64,000 bases of DNA from Solwaraspora sp. WMMD792 (GCF_029626105.1 NZ_JARUBH010000009.1:1116001-1180000); one strand, 5' to 3'. Positions 39,159 through 48,093 are shown, counted from the first letter of the stretch. Numbers and translations: made by a program. Notes: generated by a model from the letters alone, not told the origin.

Positions 39159-40589
39159 ATGCAGCAACCGTGGCGGATCGCCGTGGTGGGTGGCGGGATC
39201 GCCGGGCTGGCCGCGGCGTTGCGGCTGCGCGACCGGGCACCCGCAGGGACCCGGATCACGGTCTACGAGCAGTCCGACGAGCTGGGCGGCAAGCTGCGTA
39301 CCAGGGAATTCGCCGGGCTGCCGGTGGAACGCGGCGCCGAGGCGTTCCTGATGCGGGATCCGGCCGGCGGCGACTCCGCCGCAGTCGCGCTGGCCCGTCG
39401 AGTCGGCCTCGGCGACCACCTGCGGCACCCGGCGGTCGGCCAGGCGGCGCTGGCCCGGGACGGACAGTTCGTCCCGCTACCCGCCGGGACGCTGATCGGC
39501 GTGCCCGGCGACCTCGCGGCGGTGGCCCGGGTGGCCCGCGCCGAACCGGAGCGCGACGCCGACCAGGGCCGGCCGTTGCTGCAGCCGGACGAGGACGTCG
39601 CCGTCGGTGAGCTGGTTCGTCGGCGGCTGGGTGACGAGGTCGTCGAGCAACTGGTCGACCCGATGCTCGGCGGGGTGTACGCGGGTCGGGCCGACACCTT
39701 GTCGTTGGCCACCACCATCCCAGGGCTGGCGACGGCGGCCCGCACGGAACACACCCTGGTCGCGGCGGTCCGCGCGGCGCTGGCCGCCCGGCCACCGGCC
39801 GCCGGCGCGCCGGTGTTCGCCACCGTCGACGGCGGGCTGAGCCGACTGGTGGCGGCGGTCCGGGCCGCGTTGTCGGCCGCCGACGGCGCAGCCGAGGTCC
39901 GGCTGCGGACCTCGGCGGTGGTGCGGGAGTTGGTCGCCTCGGCGGGCGGCTGGCGGTTGACCGTCGGTCCGACCCGCAGCACCGAGCGGGTGGACGTCGA
40001 CGCGGTGGTGCTGGCGGTGCCGGCCCGACCGGCAGCCCGGCTGCTCGCCGCGGTGGACGCCGCCGCGGCGGTCCGGGTCGGCGCGCTCGAGTACGCCAGC
40101 ATCGCCCTGGTCACCCTGGCGGTGCCGCGGCCGCAGCTACCGGAGATCTCCGGCTTCCTGGTACCGGCGACCGAGCGGACCATGACCAAGGCTGTCACCC
40201 TGTTCAGCACCAAGTGGACCCAACTGCGACGGTCGGACGGGCTGGCCGTGGTCCGTGCCTCGGTCGGCCGCCACGGCGACGAGCGGCTGCTGCAACGCTC
40301 CGACGACGAGCTGGTCGACGCCGTGCGTACCGAGCTGACCCGGCTCACCGGTGTCCGGCCACCGGCCGCCGTGCAGTCGCACGTGCAGCGGTGGGGTGGC
40401 GCGCTGCCGCAGTACCCGCCGGGGCACCTGAGCCGGGTGGCGGCGGCCCGTCGGTCGCTGCGGGCCACGGGGCGGCGGCTGGCGTTGGCCGGCGCGGCCT
40501 ACGACGGTATCGGCATCCCGGTGTGCGTGCGGTCCGGCGAGAACGCCGCCGATGAGATCCTGACAAACCTGGAAGGGGTACGCCGATGA
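39159..40589 (+). CDS. hemY: Coproporphyrinogen III oxidase (HemY/CgoX type FAD enzyme)
   Basis: This 476-residue FAD oxidase has the N-terminal dinucleotide motif [16 protein letters not shown], then [14 protein letters not shown] and [10 protein letters not shown]. The C-terminal [21 protein letters not shown] is the amine-oxidase-type FAD contact. In actinobacteria this family oxidises coproporphyrinogen III to coproporphyrin III. The next gene encodes the partner coprohaem decarboxylase and overlaps by four bases (ATGA). It is annotated protoporphyrinogen oxidase in older literature. Confidence 0.94.
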   Translation: MQQPWRIAVVGGGIAGLAAALRLRDRAPAGTRITVYEQSDELGGKLRTREFAGLPVERGAEAFLMRDPAGGDSAAVALARRVGLGDHLRHPAVGQAALARDGQFVPLPAGTLIGVPGDLAAVARVARAEPERDADQGRPLLQPDEDVAVGELVRRRLGDEVVEQLVDPMLGGVYAGRADTLSLATTIPGLATAARTEHTLVAAVRAALAARPPAAGAPVFATVDGGLSRLVAAVRAALSAADGAAEVRLRTSAVVRELVASAGGWRLTVGPTRSTERVDVDAVVLAVPARPAARLLAAVDAAAAVRVGALEYASIALVTLAVPRPQLPEISGFLVPATERTMTKAVTLFSTKWTQLRRSDGLAVVRASVGRHGDERLLQRSDDELVDAVRTELTRLTGVRPPAAVQSHVQRWGGALPQYPPGHLSRVAAARRSLRATGRRLALAGAAYDGIGIPVCVRSGENAADEILTNLEGVRR

Positions 40590-41293
40590 GCGGCGACGAG
40601 CAGACCAACGCGGCGCGGTTGCGTGAGCTGAATTCGACGATCCGGTACACCATGTGGTCGGTGTTCCGGGTCGCCGAGCGGCTGCCGGCGCTGCGCGACG
40701 ACCTGATCGGTGAGGTCGAGTCGCTGATCGGCGAGCTGACCGCCAAGGACGTCACGGTCCGGGGCACCTACGACGTCGCCGGGCTGCGGGCCGACGCCGA
40801 CATCATGATCTGGTGGCACGCGGCGGACAGCGACGAGCTGCAGGACGCGTACGGGCGGTTGCGCCGTACGGCGTTGGGTCGTCACCTCGCCCCGGTCTGG
40901 TCCCAGCTGGCGCTGCACCGCCCGGCCGAGTTCAACAAGAGCCATGTGCCGGCGTTCCTGGCCGGCGAGCCGGCCCGGGCGTACATCTGCGTGTACCCGT
41001 TCGTCCGCTCGTACGAGTGGTACCTGCTGCCGGAGGCGGAGCGGCGGGCGATGTTGGCCGAGCACGGGCAGATGGCCCGGCCGTATCCGGACGTCCGGGC
41101 GAACACCGTCGCATCCTTCGCACTCGGCGACTACGAGTGGATGCTCGCCTTCGAAGCCGACGAACTGCACCGGATCGTCGATCTGATGCGCGACCTGCGG
41201 GCCTCGTCTGCGCGCCGGCACGTCCGCGCGGAGGTGCCGTTCTTCACCGGACGGCACCGTACCGTCGCCGACCTGGTCGCAAATCTGCCCTGA
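40586..41293 (+). CDS. chdC: Coprohaem decarboxylase (HemQ/ChdC)
   Basis: The 235-residue chlorite-dismutase-fold protein turns Fe-coproporphyrin III into haem b, the last step of the Gram-positive pathway. Key positions are visible: [31 protein letters not shown] with the catalytic Tyr of the WYLL motif (about Y146), and the proximal haem His in [10 protein letters not shown] (about H160). Its ATG overlaps hemY (ATGA). Ferrochelatase is not in the window. Confidence 0.94.
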   Translation: MSGDEQTNAARLRELNSTIRYTMWSVFRVAERLPALRDDLIGEVESLIGELTAKDVTVRGTYDVAGLRADADIMIWWHAADSDELQDAYGRLRRTALGRHLAPVWSQLALHRPAEFNKSHVPAFLAGEPARAYICVYPFVRSYEWYLLPEAERRAMLAEHGQMARPYPDVRANTVASFALGDYEWMLAFEADELHRIVDLMRDLRASSARRHVRAEVPFFTGRHRTVADLVANLP

Positions 41294-41409
41294 CGTTTCC
41301 GGGGTGCCGGCCCGGGTACCCATCCACTGCCCCCCGAGGTTGACCGGTCAGCCCGACCGGGTCGACCGGACCGGAGAAGGACCACTCATCTGATCCGGAG
41401 GAGGGTGTG

Positions 41410-41790
41410 ATGAGTACGCAAGCTCCGACCCGCAACACCACCGCCGTGAACCGGCCGATGGCCGGCCAGCCGATGGCCGACGGCCAGACACACCAGATGG
41501 ACATGAACGCCGGGATGCGCCCGGCGATCACCCCGGGCACCGAGACGAAGTCGGCGTTCCGCAGCACCGAGTTCTACGTCTACCTGATCGCGGTCGCCGG
41601 CGTACTGCTGGCCTCCCAGGTGATCAACCCGGACATCGACGGCGTGCAGGGTACCGCTGGTGGCGGGGACCCCTTCCCGGCCAGCACCGCATGGCTGTAC
41701 GTCGCGCTGCTGACCATCGGTTACGTGGTCAGCCGAGGGCTGGCCAAGGCCGGCAGCGCCTGGCGGAACTCGGGTGAGCGACAGCGCTGA
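41410..41790 (+). CDS. Small two-span membrane protein
   Basis: The 126-residue protein has an N-terminal polar Met/Gln/Gly-rich segment, then two membrane spans (about 55-73, FYVYLIAVAGVLLASQVI, and 95-113, AWLYVALLTIGYVVSRGL). The linker has NPDIDGVQGT. Function is unknown; similar proteins are common in actinomycetes. ATG at 41410 with GGAGGAGGGTG upstream; a GTG at 41407 is also possible. Confidence 0.75.
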   Translation: MSTQAPTRNTTAVNRPMAGQPMADGQTHQMDMNAGMRPAITPGTETKSAFRSTEFYVYLIAVAGVLLASQVINPDIDGVQGTAGGGDPFPASTAWLYVALLTIGYVVSRGLAKAGSAWRNSGERQR

Positions 41791-41898
41791 CCCGTGAAAG
41801 CGCCGCCGACCCGGTGACGGGTACGGCGGTCCGGGCCGGCGGCCGCGATGGACACGTCCATCCGGTCGCCGGTCTCTCGCACGGACCGCCCCGGTGGG

Positions 41899-42387
41899 TC
41901 AGGTCCCGCCGAGTGCGCCGTCCGGACCTGCCGGACGGCGCATCGGCGCGTGCCAGATGCCGTCCTCAAGGTATTCCGGTCCGACGACGACGAACCCGTA
42001 CCGCGCGTACAGCCCGGTCAGGTGGGCCTGGGCGTCGAGCACGCAGGGCCGTCCCGCGGCGAGCCGCAGCGCCGCCTCGACGAGCCGGCCGGCGTGACCC
42101 CGGCCGCGTTCGGCGGCGGCGACGGCCACCCGGCCGATCCTGGCCGTGGGCTCCGCGCCGCCGCCCGGTTCGTCGAGCAGCCGTAGGCAGGCCACCACCG
42201 TGTCACCCCGGGTCAGCCACAGTTGGCGGGCGTCCGGCTCGACGTCGCGGCCGTCCAGCTCCGGGTACGCGCACCGCTGCTCCACCACGAACACGTCGAC
42301 CCGCAGCTTGAGCAGCTGGTACAGCACCAACGGCGGCAGTTCGGCGGTATGCGCGACGTGCTGCGTCAGGCCAGTTTCGGGGGGCAC
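41899..42387 (-). CDS. GNAT N-acetyltransferase (ElaA-like)
   Basis: The 162-residue protein shows the acyl-CoA fold: LPPLVLYQLLKLRVDVFVVEQRC, the beta-strand ARIGRVAVAAAERGRGHAGRLVEAAL (the R-G-x-G-x-A/G pyrophosphate loop), and LDAQAHLTGLYARYGFVVVGPEYLEDGI. The VVEQRCAYPELDGRD start is ElaA-like. The GTG at 42387 lies 8 nt after TATCAT on the minus strand, suggesting a leaderless transcript. The substrate is unknown. Confidence 0.88.
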   Translation of the reverse strand: MPPETGLTQHVAHTAELPPLVLYQLLKLRVDVFVVEQRCAYPELDGRDVEPDARQLWLTRGDTVVACLRLLDEPGGGAEPTARIGRVAVAAAERGRGHAGRLVEAALRLAAGRPCVLDAQAHLTGLYARYGFVVVGPEYLEDGIWHAPMRRPAGPDGALGGT

Positions 42388-42395
42388 GCCGACGG

Positions 42396-42401
42396 ATGAT
42401 A
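42396..42401 (-). promoter_or_regulatory. Putative -10 (TATCAT) of GNAT gene
   Basis: TATCAT on the minus strand lies 8 nt before the GTG start with no Shine-Dalgarno sequence. Confidence 0.5.
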
Positions 42402-42407
42402 CGCGGC

Positions 42408-42668
42408 TCAGCCCGGCCGGCTGCCGACCGCGTCGCGGACCTCGGCACCCTGCTCCTGGTCGACTGCCCGGGCACAGTGGGCGCAGCAGAAGAACCGTCC
42501 GGACACCTCGACCCCGTGCCCGACGATCTTGCACTGGCAGTGCTCGCAGATCGGCGCGAGCAGTTGGATCGCGCACTCGAACGAGTCGAAGGTGTAGGTG
42601 TCCCCGCTGACCGTCCGGATGTCGAACGCCAGCCAGTAGTCGTTGCCGCAGACCTCACAGGTCGCCAT
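42408..42668 (-). CDS. Cys-rich small protein (zinc-binding, metallothionein-like layout)
   Basis: The 86-residue protein has eight cysteines: CEVCGND near the start, a lone Cys in FECAIQLL, CEHCQC, then FFCCAHCARA, enough for one or two zinc sites. The middle reads VSGDTYTFDSFECAIQ. It resembles conserved actinobacterial Cys-rich proteins of unknown role. ATG at 42668 with GGGAGAAG upstream. It stops 21 bp from the GNAT start and may be co-transcribed with it. No biochemical function can be claimed. Confidence 0.8.
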   Translation of the reverse strand: MATCEVCGNDYWLAFDIRTVSGDTYTFDSFECAIQLLAPICEHCQCKIVGHGVEVSGRFFCCAHCARAVDQEQGAEVRDAVGSRPG

Positions 42669-42789
42669 CGTGCTTCTCCCAACGTCAGCCTCATTCGCAG
42701 GGTGCGGCATCGGGGAGGCCCGGAACGGGCGAATCGCCGAAATGATGTGACCGAAATGCTGGGAAATGCGCGAAAAGCGGGGTGGGTCG

Positions 42790-43212
42790 TCAGCTCCGGG
42801 TGGCGTCGGTCGCCGGCTCCAGCCGCAGCGCTACCGAGTTCATGCAGTAGCGGGCGTTGCGGGGGGTGTACCGCTCGCCGTCGAACCGGTGCCCGAGGTG
42901 CGAGTCGCAGGTGGCGCAGCGCACCTCGGTGCGGACCATGCCGTGTGAGCGGTCCTCGATGTAGCGCACCGACCCGGGCAGCGCCTCGTCGAAGCTCGGC
43001 CAGCCACAGTGCGAGTCGAACTTGGTGTCACTGGTGAACAGCGGCGTGTCGCAGGCCCGGCAGTGGTACGTGCCGACCGTCGTGGTCTCGACGTACTCGC
43101 CGGACCAGGGCGCCTCGGTGCCGGACTGACGCAGCACCCGGAACTCCTCGGGGTTGAGCCGCGCCCGCCACTGCTCGTCGGTACGGGGCAGGGACGTCAT
43201 CTCGTCTGTCAT
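42790..43212 (-). CDS. msrB: Peptide-methionine (R)-S-oxide reductase
   Basis: The 140-residue enzyme repairs oxidised methionine. It has paired zinc-binding CRAC and CATC, the strand DSHCGWPSFDEAL, SHLGHRFDGERYTP and the catalytic Cys in NARYCMNSVALRL. The ATG at 43212 lies 7 nt after TACCGT, consistent with a leaderless mRNA. The DNA polymerase LigD gene is divergent. The synteny matches Rv2674. Confidence 0.96.
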   Translation of the reverse strand: MTDEMTSLPRTDEQWRARLNPEEFRVLRQSGTEAPWSGEYVETTTVGTYHCRACDTPLFTSDTKFDSHCGWPSFDEALPGSVRYIEDRSHGMVRTEVRCATCDSHLGHRFDGERYTPRNARYCMNSVALRLEPATDATRS

Positions 43213-43219
43213 GGTCACT

Positions 43220-43225
43220 ACGGTA
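43220..43225 (-). promoter_or_regulatory. Putative -10 (TACCGT) of msrB
   Basis: TACCGT on the minus strand lies 7 nt before the msrB ATG. No Shine-Dalgarno sequence is present. Confidence 0.5.
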
Positions 43226-43269
43226 CGGCGGTACGGCACCGCCGGCCGCCGATCACCGGCCGGCTGGCC

Positions 43270-43275
43270 TAAGGT
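43270..43275 (+). promoter_or_regulatory. Putative -10 (TAAGGT) of ligD-pol
   Basis: TAAGGT fits TANNNT and lies 6 nt before the GTG start. It is back to back with the msrB promoter within 45 bp. Confidence 0.55.
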
Positions 43276-43281
43276 CGAGGG

Positions 43282-44319
43282 GTGACAGGGCAGAGCCGGA
43301 GTTCCCGGGCCGCGACCACCGTCGAAGTGGCCGGCCACCAGGTGCGGCTGAGCAGCCCGGACCGGGTGTGCTTCCCCGGGCCGGGGTACACCAAGCGGGA
43401 CGTGTTCGACTACTACCTGGCCGTCGGCGACGGCATCCTGCGCGCGCTGCGCGACCGCCCCACCACGCTGCAGCGGTTCCCGGACGGCGTCGACGGCGAG
43501 ATGTTCTTCCAGAAGCGCGTGCCGGCCCGGGGCGTGCCGCCGTGGCTGCGTACCGCCCAGATCAAGTTTCCCAGCGGCCGTACCGCCGACGAACTCTGCC
43601 CGGCGGATCTGGCCCACGTCGCCTGGGCCGCGCAGATGGGCACCGTGGTGTTCCACCCCTGGCCGGTCCGTTCCGGTGACGTGGACCGGCCGGATGAGCT
43701 GCGGATCGATCTGGACCCGCAGCCGGGCACCGACTTCGCCGACGCGGTGGCGGCGGCGGGCGAAGTCCGGGCGATTCTCGACGAGCTCGGCGCCATCGGT
43801 TACCCGAAGACTTCCGGCGGCCGCGGGGTGCACATCTATCTGCGGATCCAGCCGCGCTGGCTGTTCACCGAGGTCCGTCGGGCGGTGATCGCGTTCGCCC
43901 GCGAGGTGCAGCGCCGCCGGCCCGACCTGGTCACCACGTCCTGGTGGAAGGAGGAGCGGGGGCGCAAGGTCTTCATCGACTACAACCAGATGGCCCGGGA
44001 CCGGACCATCGCCTGTGCCTACTCACTGCGGGCGAACGCCCGCGCCACCGTCTCCACCCCGGTCACCTGGGACGAGTTGACCCGGGTCGAGCCGGATGAC
44101 TTCGACCTGCGCACCGTACCGCCCCGGCTGGCCGCCGTCGGCGACCCGCACGCCGGGATCGACGACACGCCGTGGGACATCACTCCGCTGCTGGAGTGGG
44201 CCGACCGGGACGACCGCGACGGCGCCGGTGACATGCCGTACCCACCGGACCATCCGAAGATGCCCGGCGAACCGATGCGGGTGCAGCCGTCCCGGGCCCG
44301 TCCGGTGCCCGGCGACTGA
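43282..44319 (+). CDS. ligD: LigD-type polymerase/primase (non-homologous end-joining), stand-alone
   Basis: The 345-residue archaeo-eukaryotic primase-fold polymerase equals the PolDom of LigD, which fills gaps during end joining. Motifs seen are RFPDGVDGEMFFQKRVP, HPWPVRSGDVDRPDELRIDLDPQPG (catalytic D-x-D), TSGGRGVHIYLR, and RKVFIDYNQMARDRTIACAYSLRA. The ligase and phosphoesterase domains of full LigD are absent here; a ligase gene lies 1.6 kb away on the opposite strand. No Ku gene is in the window. Confidence 0.92.
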   Translation: MTGQSRSSRAATTVEVAGHQVRLSSPDRVCFPGPGYTKRDVFDYYLAVGDGILRALRDRPTTLQRFPDGVDGEMFFQKRVPARGVPPWLRTAQIKFPSGRTADELCPADLAHVAWAAQMGTVVFHPWPVRSGDVDRPDELRIDLDPQPGTDFADAVAAAGEVRAILDELGAIGYPKTSGGRGVHIYLRIQPRWLFTEVRRAVIAFAREVQRRRPDLVTTSWWKEERGRKVFIDYNQMARDRTIACAYSLRANARATVSTPVTWDELTRVEPDDFDLRTVPPRLAAVGDPHAGIDDTPWDITPLLEWADRDDRDGAGDMPYPPDHPKMPGEPMRVQPSRARPVPGD

Positions 44320-44379
44320 CCCGCCCAGGCCCGGCGACTGACCCGCCCGGAGCCGAGGGCAGTCCGCCCGGGGCCGAGG

Positions 44380-45924
44380 TCAGGACGAGCAGGTCAGGCC
44401 GTCGTCGGGCACCGTCAGATCGATCAGGTACGCGTCCACCACGTCGGCCACGCAAGCCACGTGCGGGTACGCCGTGTGCCCGTCGCCCTCGTGGGTCACC
44501 AGCACACCGGTGCCGAGCGACTCGGCCAACCGCGGTGCCTGCTCGTACGGGGTGGCCGGATCACCGGTGGTGCCGACGACGAGGATCGGCGCGGCACCGA
44601 CCGCCGGCCCGACCGGGTACGGGTCGGGCGCGACCGGCCAGTTGGCGCAGGCCAGCAGGCCGACGGCGAGCGCCGGACCGAACGTCGGATGCTGCCGGCG
44701 CCACTGCTGCTGCAACTGCCGGATCTCGTCGGTGCCCAGCGGCACCTCGGCGTCGGCGCAGTTGACCGCCAGGTTGGCGGCGAACAGGTTGCCGTACCGG
44801 CCGTCGTCGCCACGACCGGTGTAGCCGTCGGCGAGGTCGAACACCGGACCAGGGTCGCCGTCGCCCAGCTCGGCCAGCGCCCGGCCCAGCCGTGGCCAGC
44901 CGCTGCGGTCGTACAGCGAGGCGACCACCGCGTAGAAGATCCAGCCGGCGGTGGCCGCCCGGCCGTCCGCCCCGGTGACCGGTGCCTGCCGGGCCCGGTC
45001 CATCGCCTCAGTCAGCGTGCCGGCCGGGTCGGCACTGATCGGGCAGTCGGCCGGCGCGCCGGAACACCACTGCCCGAAGGCGGCGAACGCCCGTTCGAAG
45101 CCGGCGGCCTGGCTCAGCGAACCGGCGACCGGGTCCTGCCCGGGGTCGATCGCACCGTCCAGCACCAGCGCGCGGACCCGGTGCGGGAACAGATGCGCGT
45201 AGGTGGCTCCGAGTAGGCTCCCGTACGAGTAGCCGAGGAAAGTCAGCCGGTCGTCGCCGACCGCCGCCCGCACGGCATCCAGGTCACGGGCCGTCTGATG
45301 GGTGGAGTACGCGGTGAGCCGCTCGCCGTAGCGCGCCGCGCAGCCGGCCGCGATTCGTTGACCGAGCGCGGCGGCTTCGGCGAAGGCTGCCGGGTCACGG
45401 GGGTCCGGGTCCGCCCCGAAGGTGGCGTCCCAGTCGCTGTCGTCGACGCAGTCGACGGGGTCGGAGCGGCCCACCCCACGCGGGTCGAAGCCGACCACGT
45501 CGAACCGGCGCAGCACCGCCTCCGGCAGACCGCCGAGCCGTTCGCCCAGCGCCAACCGGGCGGCGGCGTCCACCCCGGAGACCCCGGGTCCGCCCGGATT
45601 GACCACCAGGGTGCCGATGCGATCCTGCTGCCGGGCCGATCGGGCCCGGATCAGCGCAACGGGGAGGGTGCCGGCGGTGGGACCGGCGGCCCAGTCGACC
45701 GGTACGTCGATCGTGGCGCAGTCGTAGCGCAGCCCCTCGGGCGGCTGGCCGTACCGCTGCCCGGTCGACTCCGGGCAGGGCTGCCAGTGCGGCGACGGGT
45801 CGGATCCGCCAGGCACCCCGGGGCCGGGCGGCGTCGCCGTACATCCGGTCAGGCCGACCAGCGCGGCCGCGACGGCAGGCAGCCAGCGGCGCCGGCTCGT
45901 GGGCAGCCAGCGGCGTCGGCTCAC
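44380..45924 (-). CDS. Secreted alpha/beta-hydrolase lipoprotein (tripeptidyl aminopeptidase type)
   Basis: This 514-residue S33-type hydrolase has a short N-region with a duplicated RRRWLP motif, then a lipobox ending LTGC (C28), so it is anchored outside the membrane. The catalytic core has LVVNPGGPGVSG (oxyanion), VVGFDPRGVGRSDPV, FLGYSYGSLLGATYA (nucleophile Ser), VGTTGDPATPYEQA (Asp) and GDGHTAYPHV (His). A cysteine-rich C-terminus ends DGLTCSS. It likely removes tripeptides or hydrolyses peptides for nutrition. The GTG start overlaps the upstream ligase TGA (GTGA). Confidence 0.9.
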   Translation of the reverse strand: MSRRRWLPTSRRRWLPAVAAALVGLTGCTATPPGPGVPGGSDPSPHWQPCPESTGQRYGQPPEGLRYDCATIDVPVDWAAGPTAGTLPVALIRARSARQQDRIGTLVVNPGGPGVSGVDAAARLALGERLGGLPEAVLRRFDVVGFDPRGVGRSDPVDCVDDSDWDATFGADPDPRDPAAFAEAAALGQRIAAGCAARYGERLTAYSTHQTARDLDAVRAAVGDDRLTFLGYSYGSLLGATYAHLFPHRVRALVLDGAIDPGQDPVAGSLSQAAGFERAFAAFGQWCSGAPADCPISADPAGTLTEAMDRARQAPVTGADGRAATAGWIFYAVVASLYDRSGWPRLGRALAELGDGDPGPVFDLADGYTGRGDDGRYGNLFAANLAVNCADAEVPLGTDEIRQLQQQWRRQHPTFGPALAVGLLACANWPVAPDPYPVGPAVGAAPILVVGTTGDPATPYEQAPRLAESLGTGVLVTHEGDGHTAYPHVACVADVVDAYLIDLTVPDDGLTCSS

Positions 45925-47006
45925 TGCTGGCTGGTCGGGTCGCCGGCCAGCACCCGGTCCACGTCGAACCGGACCGGCCGGTCCAGCTGGTCGTACCGGC
46001 AGGAGGCCGGCTCCCGGTCGGTACGCCAGCGTTGGAACCGTGCGGTGTGCCGGAACCGGTCGCCCTCCATCGCGTCGTAGGCGACCTCGGCGACCAGTTC
46101 GGGCCGCAGCGGCTGCCACTCGAGATTCTTGCCGCCGCTCCACCGGCTCGGCGCGCCCGGAATCCGCTGGCCGGAGCCGTCGTCACCCGACCCCCACGGG
46201 TGGTCCGCTGCAGTGGTGCGCAATGGCGCCAGCTCGTCGACGAGCTCCGCGCGCCGGGCGGCGGTGAACGACGCAGACACGCCGACGTGGTGCAGCACCC
46301 CGGCATCGTCGAAGAGCCCGAGCAGCAGTGACCCGACCACCGGGCCGGACTTGTGCCAGCGGAAGCCGGCGACGACCACGTCGGCGGTCCGCCCGTGCTT
46401 GACCTTGAACATCGTCCTTTTCCCGGGCTCGTAGCGCAGCTCGGCCGGCTTGGCGATGACGCCGTCGAGGCCGGCGCCTTCGAAGATCTCGAACCAGCGG
46501 CGGGCGGTGTCCGGGTCGGTGGTCACCGGGGTCAGATGAACCGGTGCGGTGACCGCCGCCAGCGCGTCGGTCAGCCGGGCCCGGCGGGTGGTGAACGGCT
46601 CGTCGAGCAGCACCTCGTCGCCCAGCGCCAGCAGGTCGAAGGCGACGAAGGAGGCCGGGGTCTGCTCGGCGAGCAGCCGCACCCGGGAGGCCGCCGGATG
46701 GATCCGCTGGCCGAGCAGGTCGAAGTCGAGCCGGGACCGCCCGGTCTCCGGCCGGATCACCACCAACTCGCCGTCCACCACGATCCGGGGCGGCAACTGC
46801 TGCCGGGCCTGCTCGATGACCTCGGGAAAATACCTGGTCAGCGTCTTTCCGCCGCGACTGGCCAGCTCGACCTGATCACCGTCACGGAAGATGACACAGC
46901 GGTAGCCGTCCCACTTGGGCTCGTAGCTCATCCCGGCGGCGACCGGCAGCGTCGCGACCGGTTTCGCCAGCATCGGCTCGATCGGTAGGGCGATCGGGAA
47001 AGTCAC
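45921..47006 (-). CDS. ATP-dependent DNA ligase (LigC / LigD ligase-domain type)
   Basis: The 361-residue ligase has the adenylation Lys in EPKWDGYR (K31), motif III-type SFVAFDLLAL, DGVIAKPAELRYEPG (motif IV) and MFKVKHGRTADVVV (motif V). An OB-fold C-terminus contains GSLLLGLFDDAGVLHHVG and VAEVAYDAMEGDRFRH. It seals nicks after LigD polymerase, likely in end joining or repair. A GTG start at 47006 is used; the 3' end overlaps the lipoprotein gene by four bases, an unusual functional pairing. Confidence 0.93.
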   Translation of the reverse strand: MTFPIALPIEPMLAKPVATLPVAAGMSYEPKWDGYRCVIFRDGDQVELASRGGKTLTRYFPEVIEQARQQLPPRIVVDGELVVIRPETGRSRLDFDLLGQRIHPAASRVRLLAEQTPASFVAFDLLALGDEVLLDEPFTTRRARLTDALAAVTAPVHLTPVTTDPDTARRWFEIFEGAGLDGVIAKPAELRYEPGKRTMFKVKHGRTADVVVAGFRWHKSGPVVGSLLLGLFDDAGVLHHVGVSASFTAARRAELVDELAPLRTTAADHPWGSGDDGSGQRIPGAPSRWSGGKNLEWQPLRPELVAEVAYDAMEGDRFRHTARFQRWRTDREPASCRYDQLDRPVRFDVDRVLAGDPTSQQ

Positions 47007-47065
47007 TCACCCAGTGAACCATCCCGGTCCGACGATCCGCCGGACCGCCGGCCGGCCGAGGACGA

Positions 47066-48079
47066 CTAGCGGGACCGCCGGACCACGGCACGGACCCGGC
47101 GCAACACCGGCCGGACCGGGCGAACCAGCCACGGGAGCCGGCGTGCCGCGCGCCGGTACAACGGCTGGGCCGCCGTCCGCAACTGCTGGCGGGTCGCGTC
47201 GAGCTGGCGGCGCGTCCTGTCGAGCTCCGCCCGGGCGGAGCGCAGTTGCTGTTCGAGCTCGGCGAGCCGGGCTGCGGTGATCGTCGCCATCAACTCGTGA
47301 CCGGTGACCGGTTCGCTGCGGCCGTCCTCGCCGCGTACCAGCCAGGGGCGGTCGCCGTAGACGTCGATCTGATGGCCGGCCAGCGGTACGTCGGCCTTCT
47401 CCAGCCCGTCCGGGAACTGCTCGGCGAACATCGCCCGGCAGTGTTTCGCCTGGTCGGTCGAGGTGGCCAGGATCAGCTTGTTGGGCACCAACACGGCGGG
47501 CACCAGGCTGCCGCCGTCGCCGAGGTAGCTGAACAGGCCGGTGATCACGCCGAGCCAGTGCCGGTTGAGTACGTCGTCGAGTACCACCAGCCCGTGGTCG
47601 ACCACGGTCCGCTCGGCGATTCGCAGGTCGTTCACCGTGATCTGGTCGGTGTGGCCACCGTCGATGGAGAAGATCCGGAAGCGGCGCCCGGCGGCGACGA
47701 AGCCGGCCTGCTCCAGGTCGAGACTCGACGACTGCACGATGTCGACGTTGTCGCCGGCGCCGTAGGTCGCGAGATTCTGCTCGAAGATGTCCCGGTCACC
47801 GCGTCCGGACTGGTCGAGGTTGGCAGCCTGGTCGTCGAAGACGTCGATGGCGACCGCCCGCTGATCCGCTGGCAGATCCAGGGCGAGGCACAGGAACGAC
47901 TTGCCGTGGTGAATGCCGATCTCGGCCACGTCGCCGCTCACCCCGGCCCCGCGCTGGGCGGCCTCCACGCCACTGAGGTACACGGCGGTCGAGACGTTCA
48001 GCCAGCCCTTGACCTGGTGCAGACCGGTCCGCAGGTAGCCGGCGGTCAGCTCGGGCAGGACCGGTGTGAACGCTGTCAT
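47066..48079 (-). CDS. Class I SAM methyltransferase with C-terminal coiled coil
   Basis: The 337-residue protein has an N-terminal lead (LRTGLHQVKGWLNVSTAVYL) followed by the SAM domain: GDVAEIGIHHGKSFLCLAL (motif I), VAIDVFDDQAANLDQSG, FRIFSIDGGHTDQITVNDL and VVLDDVLNRHWLGV. This resembles the Methyltransf_24/cephalosporin-hydroxylase-like group often involved in surface glycan or natural product O-methylation. The last 75 residues form a heptad-rich coiled coil (LEQQLRSARAELDRTRRQL) ending in a strongly basic tail, suggesting nucleic acid or membrane contact. The ATG is 8 nt after TATGGT, so probably leaderless. Confidence 0.82.
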   Translation of the reverse strand: MTAFTPVLPELTAGYLRTGLHQVKGWLNVSTAVYLSGVEAAQRGAGVSGDVAEIGIHHGKSFLCLALDLPADQRAVAIDVFDDQAANLDQSGRGDRDIFEQNLATYGAGDNVDIVQSSSLDLEQAGFVAAGRRFRIFSIDGGHTDQITVNDLRIAERTVVDHGLVVLDDVLNRHWLGVITGLFSYLGDGGSLVPAVLVPNKLILATSTDQAKHCRAMFAEQFPDGLEKADVPLAGHQIDVYGDRPWLVRGEDGRSEPVTGHELMATITAARLAELEQQLRSARAELDRTRRQLDATRQQLRTAAQPLYRRAARRLPWLVRPVRPVLRRVRAVVRRSR

Positions 48080-48087
48080 GGTGGCAG

Positions 48088-48093
48088 ACCATA
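48088..48093 (-). promoter_or_regulatory. Putative -10 (TATGGT) of the methyltransferase gene
   Basis: TATGGT on the minus strand lies 8 nt before the ATG, with no Shine-Dalgarno sequence. Confidence 0.5.
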
